Assembly (NCBI GenBank): GCA_944324045.1
Contig: CALUUT010000051.1
Coordinates: forward strand, 1 to 64,000
Length of the DNA: 64,000 nucleotides
Direction of reading: 5' to 3'
From: an uncultured Desulfovibrionaceae bacterium
GTDB lineage: Bacteria; Desulfobacterota; Desulfovibrionia; Desulfovibrionales; Desulfovibrionaceae
A model generated the notes under the pieces. The model saw only the letters and a list, made by a program, of their open reading frames with translations, made no database searches and was not told the DNA's origin. Shown one piece after another: positions 34,524 through 44,526 of the stretch (its first letter is position 1; the number at the start of each line of letters is the position of its first letter). Both the position numbers and the translations under genes were made by a program.

Positions 34524-35654
34524 TCAAGCGCCAAAGAACTTTGCGGCTTCCTGCATTTTTCTCCGCACGGGAACCTGAAACGGACAATTTTTTTCGCACG
34601 AGCCGCACTGAATACAGTCGCCGGCTTTATGTTCCAAAGCCTGATAATGCCGCCGCGCCAGTTCATCGCCAACCTGAGCCAGATCCAAAAATTTATGAAC
34701 CCGGGCAATATCTATATTTTTCGGACACGGCAGGCAATGATTGCAATATACGCACTTGCCCGACATTTCCTCAAAGCGCATGCCCGCTATGAAAGAGTAG
34801 TCCCGCTCTTCACGGCTGCTGTCATAATAGGCGACAAGGCGCTTCAGGTTTTCCACGCAGTCCACGCCGACCATGCAGGAAAGGACTGCGGGACGGTCCA
34901 GACAATATTGAATGCATTGCGGAACGGTCAGGGCTTGTCCAAAGGGAGAAGTTCTTGCATCCAAAAGCCGCCCGGCGCCAAAAGGCTTCATGACAGTAAT
35001 GCCGACGCCCAGTTTTGCGGCCAGACAATATAAATCGGCCCGTTCTTGCGCCACGTGCAGGGCGTCCAGGGCGCTAAGGTCTTCTTCCAAAGGATTATGC
35101 GCAACCGGGTCCAGATCATAGGCTGGATTGATGCTGAACATAAACAGGTCGAACTCGCCGGTTTCAAGAAATTTACGGCTGATCTCCGCCCGGTGCGAGG
35201 CAAACCCCAATTTGCGAATCCGGCCCTCCCGTTTTAATTGCAACGCAAAATCATATGTCCCGGCGGCAAAAACGTCGTGATAGTCGGCCAGCTCATCCAC
35301 ATAGTGAATATACCCGATATCGGCGTAATCCGTTCCCAACGCCGCCAACTGCCGTTCAAACCCCTGACGAACCTCGTCAATCCTGCGAGTGCGTTTGTAC
35401 TGACCGTCCGCCTGAAAGGTCAGCCCCAGGTGCAAGGCGAGCAGCATCTTGTTTCGTCTGCCTTTCAAGGCATTACGCATCTTGGGAAAAACTTCCGCCG
35501 TTTCCGTCGCCAGATCAACGATATTAATGCCCCGCTCCAGGGCCAGATCAATCATTTCAACCATTTCTTCGGATGACAGCGCATGCAGCTTGGAGCCGCC
35601 TATTCCGACCGTGCTTATTTTGCCGCCGCCTTTGGGAAAGACGCGATATTCCAT
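34524..35654 (-). CDS. Aldo/keto reductase with C-terminal 4Fe-4S ferredoxin domain
   Basis: 376 residues. An aldo/keto-reductase TIM barrel (about 1-270): GIGGSKLHALSSEE, the DYADIGYIHYVDE segment, and GITVMKPFGAG near the cofactor site. A C-terminal extension has CVYCNHCLPCP (about 315) and CIQCGSCEKNCP (about 355), two ferredoxin-type clusters. This architecture is common in anaerobes, where the reductase is thought to exchange electrons with ferredoxin; substrates are mostly unknown. The ATG at 35654 follows AAGGAG. Confidence 0.9.
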   Translation of the reverse strand: MEYRVFPKGGGKISTVGIGGSKLHALSSEEMVEMIDLALERGINIVDLATETAEVFPKMRNALKGRRNKMLLALHLGLTFQADGQYKRTRRIDEVRQGFERQLAALGTDYADIGYIHYVDELADYHDVFAAGTYDFALQLKREGRIRKLGFASHRAEISRKFLETGEFDLFMFSINPAYDLDPVAHNPLEEDLSALDALHVAQERADLYCLAAKLGVGITVMKPFGAGRLLDARTSPFGQALTVPQCIQYCLDRPAVLSCMVGVDCVENLKRLVAYYDSSREERDYSFIAGMRFEEMSGKCVYCNHCLPCPKNIDIARVHKFLDLAQVGDELARRHYQALEHKAGDCIQCGSCEKNCPFQVPVRRKMQEAAKFFGA

Positions 35655-35707
35655 GCCAGTCTCCTTGTAATACCTTTTTTTAAGGATATATGGAGTAAAA
35701 ATATATT

Positions 35708-36826
35708 TTAATCCAGACCGACCCACCAACGTTCAAAACGCCGCTCCTTGCCGTCAAGCCGCACCGGTTCGCCAATCCTGGGCGTGACAAGCGTAAACGC
35801 CTTGTTTTCACAGGCCCTGGCCGCACGTATGAACGGCTCATCCCAGGGATGCCGGGCAATGGAAAATTTGCCGACATGCCCAAGCAACAGCGCATCCGCC
35901 GCCAACTCTTCGGCCGCGCGCGCCGCTTCTTCAGGAGTCATGTGAATTAAAGGCCAACGGGGGTCATACTGTCCCCCATCAAGCATGACCAGATCAAACC
36001 CTTTGAATGTTTGAGCTATTTGGGCGAAATGAGGACCATACCCCGTATCTCCGCTTATAAAAATCCTGCGGTTGGACGTTTCCAGCACAAAGCCGGCCCA
36101 TAGCGTTTTATTTTGGGCAAACAGACGCCCGGAATAGTGTCGGGCCGGCGTCGCATAAACCGTCAAGCCGTCAAACTGCAATCGCGCATTCCAGTCAACC
36201 TCGCGCAGTTTTTCTTTTGGATACCCCCAGCGTTCAAAATGCGCGCCCACCCCCAACGGAACAACGACCGTTCCCACTTTTGCCATAAGCGCTTCGACAG
36301 TCGGGTAATCAAGATGATCCCAATGATCATGCGTGACAAGTAAAATGTCAATTTCCGGCATATCCGCGGCAGCATACGGATTGGCGCCGGCAAAGACTCT
36401 GTTGAGAAAGGAAAATGGGGCTCCATACTCACTGAAAACAGGATCCACTGCTATTCGTTTTCCTGCAAGCTGTATGAAAAAGGACGAATGCCCAAGCCAG
36501 ATCGCCATATCGTCCGCATCATCCAGACTTTTGATATCTGTTTTGACCACAGGCAAAGGTTTTGCCGGGCGCAACCGGGATGCTCCGGAAAAAAAATCCT
36601 TCCAAAGAATCCGCATTGTGCTTTCCCCATCAGCCAGGGTCTGCGTGGGAACAACGTTGACAAATTCCCCATCTTTGTAATTCGGCGAAGTTTGAATGCG
36701 CTCCAAACGCTCCCCTTCGGGATTTTTGCCGAACTTGGCCTGCCCCAGAAGGATACGGGAACCTACTACAAGGCAAATAAGCACACAACATACGGCAAGC
36801 AGCATCTTCCATGACCGCCTTTTCAT
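35708..36826 (-). CDS. Membrane-anchored metallo-beta-lactamase-fold hydrolase (UlaG/NAPE-PLD-like)
   Basis: 372 residues from the ATG at 36826 (MKRRSWKMLLAVCC); 36847 is an alternative. An N-terminal hydrophobic segment (about 7-27) would anchor it or act as a signal. The metal-binding motif is THDHWDHLDYPTV (HxHxDH), followed by ARHYSGR, FISGDTGYG and GHVGKFSIARHPWDEP, in the order of the NAPE-PLD/RomA group. Such proteins may hydrolyse phosphodiesters in lipids; the substrate cannot be read here. It ends 53 bases before the aldo/keto reductase start on the same strand, possibly one transcript. Confidence 0.88.
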   Translation of the reverse strand: MKRRSWKMLLAVCCVLICLVVGSRILLGQAKFGKNPEGERLERIQTSPNYKDGEFVNVVPTQTLADGESTMRILWKDFFSGASRLRPAKPLPVVKTDIKSLDDADDMAIWLGHSSFFIQLAGKRIAVDPVFSEYGAPFSFLNRVFAGANPYAAADMPEIDILLVTHDHWDHLDYPTVEALMAKVGTVVVPLGVGAHFERWGYPKEKLREVDWNARLQFDGLTVYATPARHYSGRLFAQNKTLWAGFVLETSNRRIFISGDTGYGPHFAQIAQTFKGFDLVMLDGGQYDPRWPLIHMTPEEAARAAEELAADALLLGHVGKFSIARHPWDEPFIRAARACENKAFTLVTPRIGEPVRLDGKERRFERWWVGLD

Positions 36827-37218
36827 ACCTGCTTCGCTCCTGCACACGTCCGATATGAAAAAACTCTCTTTTAAAACTGAATTAGAAGTTTCACGTACTT
36901 TGAAAAAGATATGATCCTCTCATTTTTTTGCATAATTCTGCCGCCAACCTCCTATTTGACATCCGCAAGACTCTCAGGTCCGGTATGAACGTATGCGGCA
37001 GCCGCCATCGCGCTTTCCTGACGGCCTGAGACAGAAGACCGTAAAGCCCGGATAGCCCACCTTACGCCTTTTGGACTCTGCCGGCGCACTATTTTGTCGT
37101 TTCATGCCATGAAAATCGACATTATTCGCAATTCGGCATCATATTAAATATATAATAATATTGCTGAGCTATCTATGAAAGTATCATATAGCATGCTAAA
37201 AAATCTTAACCAGACTCA
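36827..37218. other. Upstream region of the type I secretion operon
   Basis: About 390 bases with increasing A/T content (ATTAAATATATAATAATATT near 37140). It separates divergent genes. No gene is credible; an open frame from 37175 overlaps the promoter and lacks a ribosome site. Confidence 0.45.
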
Positions 37219-37248
37219 TGGACATCGACATGCCGGTTTGTATATAAT
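37219..37248 (+). promoter_or_regulatory. Candidate promoter of the type I secretion operon
   Basis: TGGACA at 37219-37224, 18-base spacer, perfect TATAAT at 37243-37248. It predicts a leader of about 60 bases before the GTG start at 37314. Confidence 0.55.
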
Positions 37249-37313
37249 GATCAGAACGATTAGCAAAAAGGTCTCAAATAACGTCATGACGATATATGTC
37301 CAGGAGGTAGCGC

Positions 37314-38687
37314 GTGGTGTTCCGATATCTCATAATCTCAATGACAGGACTTGTATGCATGCTCTCGGGAACAGCGCTTGCCCAAGAGAACAATGCGACG
37401 CCAACCACAGTGCGCGACACTGTTGAAGCAGTCTTGCGCACCCACCGTGCGCTCAAAACCATCCAGGAAAACCGGGAAGTCATCGTCCATGAACTGCGTA
37501 GAGCAAAAGCGGGCTGGGGTCCCAGAGTAGATTTAAACGCCCGGGCTGGAACGAGCGAATTAAGCGATACGACCACACGGCCCTTGAATGCCGACAGCGG
37601 CTTTTACGGCGAAACCGGCGTAAGCGCGACTCTCACCCAGCCGCTGTGGGACGGATTCGCCACCCGCAGCCGGGTCCGCAGCACGCAGGCCACGCTTGAT
37701 TCCATGACCAGCCGCGTTCTTGACAATGCGACATCGCTTGGACTTGACGGGATCATCGCTCATATCGATGTGTTGCGGCGAAGAGAAATATATCGTCTTT
37801 CAGAAGAGAACGTGAAGCGGCACAGAGAGATCATGGTATCGGCCAAGGATAGAGAAAGTTTGGGCGCTGACACCATGGCCGACGTCACCCAGACTGAAGG
37901 CCGGCTTTCCAGGGCACTGTCCACGCTTTCCGAAGCGCGGGCTTCTCTTCTGGAGAGTGAAGCTGGTTACCGAAGACTTACCGATATGCCGCTTCCCAAA
38001 TCACTTGCGCCTGTGGAAATGCCGTTCCCCATTTATGAATCCGTCATGAGCGTTTTTGAAACCGCGGAAAAACACAACCCCACACTGGCCGCATACCTTT
38101 CTGATATCAAGGCCGCCGAGGGCGAAAAGGAACTTGCGGAATCAGCCTATCATCCTGTAATCAATCTGGAGGCCGGCCCCAGCTATACGGACAGAAGAGG
38201 TCCCGGCGGACAATGGACCAAAAGTCTGGGGGTTGCGGTCACGGGCCGCTGGAACGTATTCAACAGCGGGGCGGATGAAGCCGGCGTCAAAGCGGCCATG
38301 GCCAGGGTGCGCCAGGCCCAGCAGGTTTTATATAACTACAGGGATGACCTGGCTTTGTCCATACAGGAAACCTGGGTCCAGTATCAGGCGGCGATGGAGC
38401 AATACAAGCATTATCAAAACGCCATAAAATTCAATACCCTGACGCGCGACGCATACATGGAGCAATTCATGGTGGGCCAGCGAAGCCTTCTGGACGTTCT
38501 GGATTCTGAAAATGAACTGTACAACTCGTCCACTCAGGCCGTCACGGCCCGAGGAAACATTCTTGTGGGCGCATACCGTCTTGCCGCGTTGACGGGGCTT
38601 TTGCTCAACGATTTGAAAGTGGATACAAAAGACCTGTACAAAGCGCCTTCCGCCGGAACCCCTGCAAACAACAATATTCTTGAATAA
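37314..38687 (+). CDS. TolC-family outer-membrane channel of a type I secretion system
   Basis: 457 residues. GTG start preceded by a perfect AGGAGGT. Signal peptide at about 1-23 (LIISMTGLVCMLSGTALA, cleavage before QENN). Then two TolC repeats of long helices and short strands; typical stretches are VSATLTQPLWDGFATRSRV, GVAVTGRWNVFNSGADEAGV and GQRSLLDVLDSENELYNS. Closest in layout to the outer-membrane partner of LapB-type adhesin exporters. With the ABC and HlyD genes downstream it forms a complete envelope-spanning channel. Confidence 0.92.
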   Translation: MVFRYLIISMTGLVCMLSGTALAQENNATPTTVRDTVEAVLRTHRALKTIQENREVIVHELRRAKAGWGPRVDLNARAGTSELSDTTTRPLNADSGFYGETGVSATLTQPLWDGFATRSRVRSTQATLDSMTSRVLDNATSLGLDGIIAHIDVLRRREIYRLSEENVKRHREIMVSAKDRESLGADTMADVTQTEGRLSRALSTLSEARASLLESEAGYRRLTDMPLPKSLAPVEMPFPIYESVMSVFETAEKHNPTLAAYLSDIKAAEGEKELAESAYHPVINLEAGPSYTDRRGPGGQWTKSLGVAVTGRWNVFNSGADEAGVKAAMARVRQAQQVLYNYRDDLALSIQETWVQYQAAMEQYKHYQNAIKFNTLTRDAYMEQFMVGQRSLLDVLDSENELYNSSTQAVTARGNILVGAYRLAALTGLLLNDLKVDTKDLYKAPSAGTPANNNILE

Positions 38688-38731
38688 CCCGAAAGCGCCG
38701 CTGGACGCGTATCCGGCAACCGGATCGAATA

Positions 38732-40960
38732 GTGAGCGAAGCAGAAAAACATCTTCTCCCTGATGCCGGTCACGGCGCTACGCCAAACCGCCCTGTGGTC
38801 GGGCCTTTGACGCCGTCCGACATTGATTTCATGCCGCCGCTGCTTCGAAACTTAAGCACGCTGCTCCGATTGCGCGGAAAGCAGGTTTCCGCGCAGTTTC
38901 TGATGGCCGGGTTATCCGGAAGCAAAGTCATCACGCCCGGCGCGTGCCTGCGCGCCGCGAAACGAGCCGGGCTCACGGGCCGCATCGTCTATCGCGAAAA
39001 GCTTGAAAGCATCTCGCCCATGGTCCTGCCTTGCGTCCTTCTTCTGACAAATGATCGCTCCTGCGTACTGACAAAACTGCGGGAGGATGAGGCCACAGTC
39101 ATTTTTCCGGAAACCGGCGAGGAATCCCACACGGTATCTCTTGCCGAATTAACGGCTGAATATTCGGGATATGTCATTTTCGGCGCTCTGGAAAACCGCA
39201 TTGATCAACGCGCCGACCGCCTGAGTCTCTCAAAGGGAAAACGCTGGTTCTGGGACGTCCTTTTATACTATTTGCCCATATACAAACATGTGGCGTTGGC
39301 CAGCGTCATAATAAACCTCATAGGCGTCCTAAGCCCGCTGTTCGTCATGAACGTATATGATCGGGTCGTGCCGAACAACGCCATTGAAACCCTGTGGGTT
39401 CTGGCCTCAGGCGTCATTCTGGCCTACATCTTCGATTTTATCCTGCGCTCGCTGCGCACCCACTTTGTGGACACGGCCGGCCGCAACGCGGATGTCGTCT
39501 TATCCAGCATGCTGGTCAATAAAGTCCTCACCATGCGCCTTGACGCCAAACCGGAATCCACAGGCGGTCTGGTGAACAATCTGCGCGAATTTGAATCCCT
39601 GCGTGAATTTTTCAGCTCTTCCACGCTTGTCGCCTGCATTGACGTTCCCTTTCTGATCATTTTCCTGTTCCTTATCGGTTTTATCGGCGGGCCTCTGGTC
39701 GTTTTGCCCATTGCAGCCATGCCGGTTCTCTTTGGCGCGGGATTTCTGCTTCAGGCCGCATCCAAGCGGTGCGCCGAACAGGGATACAAGCAAAATATGA
39801 GCAAAAACGCCCTGCTTGTGGAGATTGTAAACGGCCTTGAAACCATCAAGTGCTGCATGGCGGAAAGCCGGATGCAAAGGCTTTGGGAGTCCGTGGTCGG
39901 TCTTTCCGCCAAGTCCACGCGCGAGGCCCGCAAGTACAGCAATCTGGCGATAACCATTTCAACCTTGGTCACCCAGCTTGTCACTGTGGCCATGATCATC
40001 TGGGGCGTATACCGCATCGGCAACCGCGAAATGAGCATGGGCGGCCTTATCGGATGCAACATTCTCGTAGGGCGGGCCATGGCGCCGCTGCTCCAAATCG
40101 CCACGCTGCTGACCAGGCTGCAAAACTCGCGCGTGGCCTTAAAAGCCCTGGATCTGCTCATGGAGCTGCCTTCGGAAAACCAGGACGACAAGGCGTGCAT
40201 GGATTTCAGCGGCTTAAGCAACTCCTTTGACATGGAGGACGTCTCCTTTGCTTACCCGGGCGCGGAAAGACATGCGCTCTCCAATATCAACCTGCATATC
40301 AAAGCCGGGGAAAAGGTCGGCATCGTGGGGCGCATGGGGTCCGGGAAATCCACGCTTGGAAAACTCCTGATCGGGCTGTACCAACCGCTTGAGGGAGCGG
40401 TAAAATTCGGCGGCGTGGATATCCGGCAGCTTCCCGGCGCGGATCTGCGCGGGCGCGTCGGATTCCTGCCTCAGGACGTCGTTTTGTTCTATGGCTCCAT
40501 TCGGGACAATATCGCGCTCGGAGACCCTTCCATCAATGATCATCTCATTCTGCGGGCATCGGGCATTTCCGGAGTCATGGATTTCGTGCGCAACAATCCC
40601 GCCGGTTTCGCCGCGCAGGTGGGCGAACAGGGAAAAAATCTTTCCGGCGGTCAACGTCAGGCCGTCGCGCTTGCGCGTGCGCTGGTTCACGATCCGGATG
40701 TGCTGATTCTCGACGAGCCCACAAGCAACATGGACAACGCTTCTGAAGAAATGATCCAGAAACGGCTTGCTTCCATCATGTCCAACAAAACCCTAATCCT
40801 GATCACCCATCGCCTGAGCATGCTCAAAATCGTGGACCGGCTCATCGTAATGGATGGCGGCCGAATCGTGCTCGACGGTCCCCGCGACGCCGTGCTGCAA
40901 CGTTTGCGCGGACAACCCGCCAAAACGGCGCGTCCAGCGGCAAAAGAAAACAGGGATTAG
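38732..40960 (+). CDS. Type I secretion ABC transporter with C39-like domain (LapB-like)
   Basis: 742 residues, GTG start. Residues about 30-160 form a C39-peptidase-like domain without the catalytic cysteine at its start, as in RTX/adhesin exporters where it binds substrate and does not cut it. Membrane domain of about 185-460. ATPase: Walker A GRMGSGKST, signature NLSGGQRQAVALARAL, Walker B LILDEPTSNMD, switch His in ITHRLS. It exports proteins with C-terminal glycine-rich signals; no such substrate gene is in the window. Follows the TolC-like gene by 44 bases. Confidence 0.94.
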   Translation: MSEAEKHLLPDAGHGATPNRPVVGPLTPSDIDFMPPLLRNLSTLLRLRGKQVSAQFLMAGLSGSKVITPGACLRAAKRAGLTGRIVYREKLESISPMVLPCVLLLTNDRSCVLTKLREDEATVIFPETGEESHTVSLAELTAEYSGYVIFGALENRIDQRADRLSLSKGKRWFWDVLLYYLPIYKHVALASVIINLIGVLSPLFVMNVYDRVVPNNAIETLWVLASGVILAYIFDFILRSLRTHFVDTAGRNADVVLSSMLVNKVLTMRLDAKPESTGGLVNNLREFESLREFFSSSTLVACIDVPFLIIFLFLIGFIGGPLVVLPIAAMPVLFGAGFLLQAASKRCAEQGYKQNMSKNALLVEIVNGLETIKCCMAESRMQRLWESVVGLSAKSTREARKYSNLAITISTLVTQLVTVAMIIWGVYRIGNREMSMGGLIGCNILVGRAMAPLLQIATLLTRLQNSRVALKALDLLMELPSENQDDKACMDFSGLSNSFDMEDVSFAYPGAERHALSNINLHIKAGEKVGIVGRMGSGKSTLGKLLIGLYQPLEGAVKFGGVDIRQLPGADLRGRVGFLPQDVVLFYGSIRDNIALGDPSINDHLILRASGISGVMDFVRNNPAGFAAQVGEQGKNLSGGQRQAVALARALVHDPDVLILDEPTSNMDNASEEMIQKRLASIMSNKTLILITHRLSMLKIVDRLIVMDGGRIVLDGPRDAVLQRLRGQPAKTARPAAKENRD

Positions 40961-40964
40961 CAGC

Positions 40965-42389
40965 ATGCTAAAGCTTCCGGATGCGTTAAAGACGTATTTT
41001 TCCGCCAAACGCGGTTCCCGTCAGGATATCCTGCCTGAAGACATTCCCTTCGCCAATGAAGTCGATGCCGCTCTTGCGCGAACGCCAAGCAAAGGAGCCC
41101 GGCTGCTTTCTCTGACAGTGGCGGGATTTTTTATCCTGTTTCTTCTCTGGGCCTCTTTTGCGGAAATAGATGAAGTCACTCATGCCGAAGGACAAATCAT
41201 CTCTTCCCAGAGAACGCAGGCCATACAAAACCTTGAAGGCGGCATTCTTCGAGCCGTGCTTGTCAGAGAAGGGGATATCGTAGACAAGGATGCGCCTTTG
41301 GCTCAGCTCGACAATGAGCTTGCTGAAAGCACATACCGCGACGCCATAAACAAGGCCCTGGAAAACCATGCGGCCATTATCCGCCTTGAGGCGGAACTGG
41401 CCGGAATGGAGCCTGTGTTTGCAGGAAAGCTTGAAAGCGCCCTGGAAAACAGCGTGGGCAAAAATGGCGTTGAAGGGCTCGAATCCAAACTTGCGCAGAT
41501 TATTGACGACCAGATGGCGGCGTATCGCGCCCGCAAGCAGCAGTTTGAAGCGGAGCTTCAGGTTCTTGATTCCCAGTTTCACCAGCGCCAGCGTGAAGTC
41601 GAGGAACAAATCGCGCGCAAGCGCCAGCTCGACCGGAGCCTGGCTCTGGCCATGGAACAGCGGAATATCGCCTATCCGCTCATGCAGCGGCGCAACTACT
41701 CGCGCGTGGACTATCTTGCCCTTGAACAAAAAGTCGTCCAACTTCAGGGGGATGTCGAATCTCTGGCCGCGTCCATCCCCAAATCCCAGGCCGCGGCCAA
41801 GGAAGCGGAACAACGTATCTCATACCGCAAGGCGGAAATAGAATCTTCTGTTACCGAGGAAATCAACAAGCGCCGTCTGGAGCTCGCCTCCTTACGCGAA
41901 TCCCTGTCCGCCGGAAGCGACCGCGTGACGCGCACCGAACTGCGCTCGCCCGTGCGTGGAACCGTCAAACAGATATACATTAACAGCGTAGGCGGCGTGG
42001 TCAAGCCGGGCGAATCAATCATGGACATTGTCCCGCTTGACGACACCCTGCTTGTGGAAGCGCGGGTGCGGCCGTCGGACGTGGCCTTTTTGCACCCGGG
42101 ACAAAAAGCCATGGTTAAAATATCGGCCTATGATTTTTCCATTTACGGCGGTCTGGAGGCGGACCTGGAGCAAATCAGCGCGGACACGATAGAAGACAAA
42201 CGGGGCGACTTCTATTATCTGGTAAAGCTTCGCACCAGACAAAACGCCATTAGCTATCACAATGAGAACCTGCCCATCATTCCGGGCATGCTTGTCACAG
42301 TCGATATTCTCATCGGCAAAAAAACCGTGCTGGATTACATTCTCAAGCCCATCATGAAAGCGCGGCAAAACGCGCTCCGAGAACGATAG
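40965..42389 (+). CDS. HlyD-family membrane fusion protein of the type I secretion system
   Basis: 474 residues from the ATG at 40965 (after AGGGA), only 4 bases behind the ABC gene; the longer frame from 40854 is rejected. TM at about 48-68 (LLSLTVAGFFILFLLWASF), biotinyl-lipoyl-like half EGQIISSQRTQAIQNLEGG, a long coiled coil (about 120-340), then RSPVRGTVKQIYINSVGGV and a C-terminal beta domain ending LDYILKPIMKARQNALRER. Bridges the inner-membrane ATPase to the outer-membrane channel. Confidence 0.94.
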   Translation: MLKLPDALKTYFSAKRGSRQDILPEDIPFANEVDAALARTPSKGARLLSLTVAGFFILFLLWASFAEIDEVTHAEGQIISSQRTQAIQNLEGGILRAVLVREGDIVDKDAPLAQLDNELAESTYRDAINKALENHAAIIRLEAELAGMEPVFAGKLESALENSVGKNGVEGLESKLAQIIDDQMAAYRARKQQFEAELQVLDSQFHQRQREVEEQIARKRQLDRSLALAMEQRNIAYPLMQRRNYSRVDYLALEQKVVQLQGDVESLAASIPKSQAAAKEAEQRISYRKAEIESSVTEEINKRRLELASLRESLSAGSDRVTRTELRSPVRGTVKQIYINSVGGVVKPGESIMDIVPLDDTLLVEARVRPSDVAFLHPGQKAMVKISAYDFSIYGGLEADLEQISADTIEDKRGDFYYLVKLRTRQNAISYHNENLPIIPGMLVTVDILIGKKTVLDYILKPIMKARQNALRER

Positions 42390-42414
42390 AACTACGGAAG
42401 AAAGGGACAACTAC

Positions 42415-44514
42415 ATGGAAGATGTTCTGCAAACGCGCAAACAGCATCGTCACGCGCACAAGCGCGCCCTCTGGTTTATGTCCATCCTTCTCATCCTTAT
42501 AGTATGCGTGGCGGCCGGCGCAAGCTTCCGGGCAATCCGTTCCGGAGAAGAGTCCATCCTTTCCGATATTGAGCGTCCCATGTTTTCTGCGGCTCGGAAT
42601 CGCGCTGAAGAGCTTACCGTATGGTACGGCGCGTTAAGCAGCCAGTCTGCGCGGCTTGCCAACTCGGACCTTCTGCGCCTGTTCGCATCGGAAGTAAAAA
42701 ATACAGGAAATGATATTTCAAGACTAAAAGAACTTGCAAGAAAAGCGACGCCTTTGCGTTCTTCCGCGGAATCCTCCGACACCGTAGCCAGGCTGGCCGG
42801 GCAGATGCCGCTCATGCAGTCTTTTTTGCGGGAATTTGTGATGCAAACCGGCATCCTGTCCGCTCGCCTTCTCAACGCCGGCGCACAGGAATATTTGTCT
42901 TCCGATGAACATGCGCCCCCTTTGCCGCCTGACCAGATACATCGGATTTTTGAAACGCTGAAACACAATCAGGGGTGCATTTTACCTGTGGTTCGCAATG
43001 CTGAAGGACGGCTGATTCTCAATATCGTGGAGCCGGTTTTTGCGCCCTCCTATGTGGCCGCCCCGGACTCCGACGCCGTCGCCGCTCTTGTCCTGTCCTG
43101 CGACATTTCAAATATTCTCCGAAAAACCGCGCCTGCGCCGCGACAGGAAGAATATACAGCGCTTATTCTCCAGCAGGCTCTTTCCGGGGGACTTGAAGTC
43201 ATTCCCGCTGACGGGCAGAGCACGATTGCAATATTTCCCGGATGGTCTCCCACAGAAACAGGAGCGCTTGCGCCGGCAGTGCGCGACCTGCCCAAAAATG
43301 CCGCGGGAATAACCGAAAAAGTCTTTTCGCTCGGGGCGGCTGTCCAGGGGCTTCCATGGATTGCGGCCGAATATATCCCTCAGCAAATTGTGGAGCGCCG
43401 CTTTGCCGAAAACCGGCGATATGTCATTTTCACGGCTGCGGCCGCGACCATTATTGCCGCGCTTGCGCTTGGCATAATCTGGTGGTGGCTTGTAGGGCGG
43501 CGGGAACGCTCCATCGCCGCGGAACTCCACGACCTCTATCAGACGGTAAACAGGCAGAAAGAACTGCTGGACGGCATCAACAGCGCTCTTGCCGACGGCA
43601 TAACGCTTCAGGACGCCACAGGCGCCATAGTGTATGCAAACCCGGCCTTTGCCGCCATGGTCGGAAAGACGCCCGAAAATATTCTGGGGCGCAACTGCGA
43701 AGAAATTTTTGGCCTGCAAAACAGCCAGATTTGCCGCACTGCGGCTGAGGTGATCAGACTGGGCACAGCCGTGGCCTTTACGGAGTGTCTCCATATCCAT
43801 AATGAAAAACGGCACTACCAAATTGCCTGTTCTCCCTTCCACAACGAGGACGGCGCACCGACCGGGGTTGTTTCCGTATACCGGGATATCACCCAGCTCA
43901 TTAAAACTCAGGAACGCACCCAAAATATGATCAGCCAGACGGTCAACGTGCTTGTGCGGGCCATTGAAACAGTAGATCCCTATTTACGCGGACAATCCGC
44001 CCAAACCGGGCAACTGGCCGTATGCCTGGCGCGACGCATGGGACTTGGCCTCGAACACGAGAACACCTTGCGCACTGCGGCCAACCTTTCCCAGATAGGC
44101 ATGATCCAGCTTCCTCCGCACCTGCTGAAAAAAGCCGGGGAACTGACGCCGGAAGAGCGCGCGCAAATGGAACGCCATGTCGAATACGCCGGCGCGGTGC
44201 TCAAGGATATTGATTTCGGGCTGCCGGTCCTTGACGCCATTTGCCAAATGCATGAACGCCTGGACGGCTCGGGATATCCCAACCACCTTCAGGGCGGCAA
44301 AATTGGAATGGACGGCAGAATACTGGCTATTGCCAATACCTTCTGCGCCCTTGTTCGTCCGCGTTCATACCGCAAGGCCCGTTCTGTTGAAAACGCCCTG
44401 GATATTCTCTCAAAGACGCCCCCGCAGTATGATCCGGCTATCGTCAAGGAACTGAAAGAATTTCTTGATACGCCCCAGGGGCGGGAATTCCTGGAAAACC
44501 TCTGCTGCGAATAA
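42415..44514 (+). CDS. Membrane sensor with PAS domain and degenerate HD-GYP domain
   Basis: 699 residues. TM1 at about 19-40, a periplasmic sensor of about 290 residues (single- or double-Cache-like by layout), TM2 at about 340-365, a PAS domain (about 390-500; LLDGINSALADGITLQD, PENILGRNCEEIFG), then an HD-GYP-like C-terminus. The metal ligands are lost: the HD pair is Ser559-Gln560 (ANLSQIGMIQLP), HHE is Met612-His-Glu, and the later Asp is Asn (AIANTFCAL), while the GYP segment (DGSGYP at about 618-622) remains. It is thus probably not a c-di-GMP phosphodiesterase but may bind ligand or partner. It lies 25 bases behind the secretion genes. Confidence 0.85.
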   Translation: MEDVLQTRKQHRHAHKRALWFMSILLILIVCVAAGASFRAIRSGEESILSDIERPMFSAARNRAEELTVWYGALSSQSARLANSDLLRLFASEVKNTGNDISRLKELARKATPLRSSAESSDTVARLAGQMPLMQSFLREFVMQTGILSARLLNAGAQEYLSSDEHAPPLPPDQIHRIFETLKHNQGCILPVVRNAEGRLILNIVEPVFAPSYVAAPDSDAVAALVLSCDISNILRKTAPAPRQEEYTALILQQALSGGLEVIPADGQSTIAIFPGWSPTETGALAPAVRDLPKNAAGITEKVFSLGAAVQGLPWIAAEYIPQQIVERRFAENRRYVIFTAAAATIIAALALGIIWWWLVGRRERSIAAELHDLYQTVNRQKELLDGINSALADGITLQDATGAIVYANPAFAAMVGKTPENILGRNCEEIFGLQNSQICRTAAEVIRLGTAVAFTECLHIHNEKRHYQIACSPFHNEDGAPTGVVSVYRDITQLIKTQERTQNMISQTVNVLVRAIETVDPYLRGQSAQTGQLAVCLARRMGLGLEHENTLRTAANLSQIGMIQLPPHLLKKAGELTPEERAQMERHVEYAGAVLKDIDFGLPVLDAICQMHERLDGSGYPNHLQGGKIGMDGRILAIANTFCALVRPRSYRKARSVENALDILSKTPPQYDPAIVKELKEFLDTPQGREFLENLCCE

Positions 44515-44526
44515 GAGTGCGGGCTT

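Noticed and set aside
37175-37426. 83-codon frame overlapping the secretion operon promoter and gene start
   Set aside because: Overlaps a well-supported promoter and the TolC-like gene in another frame; no ribosome site.
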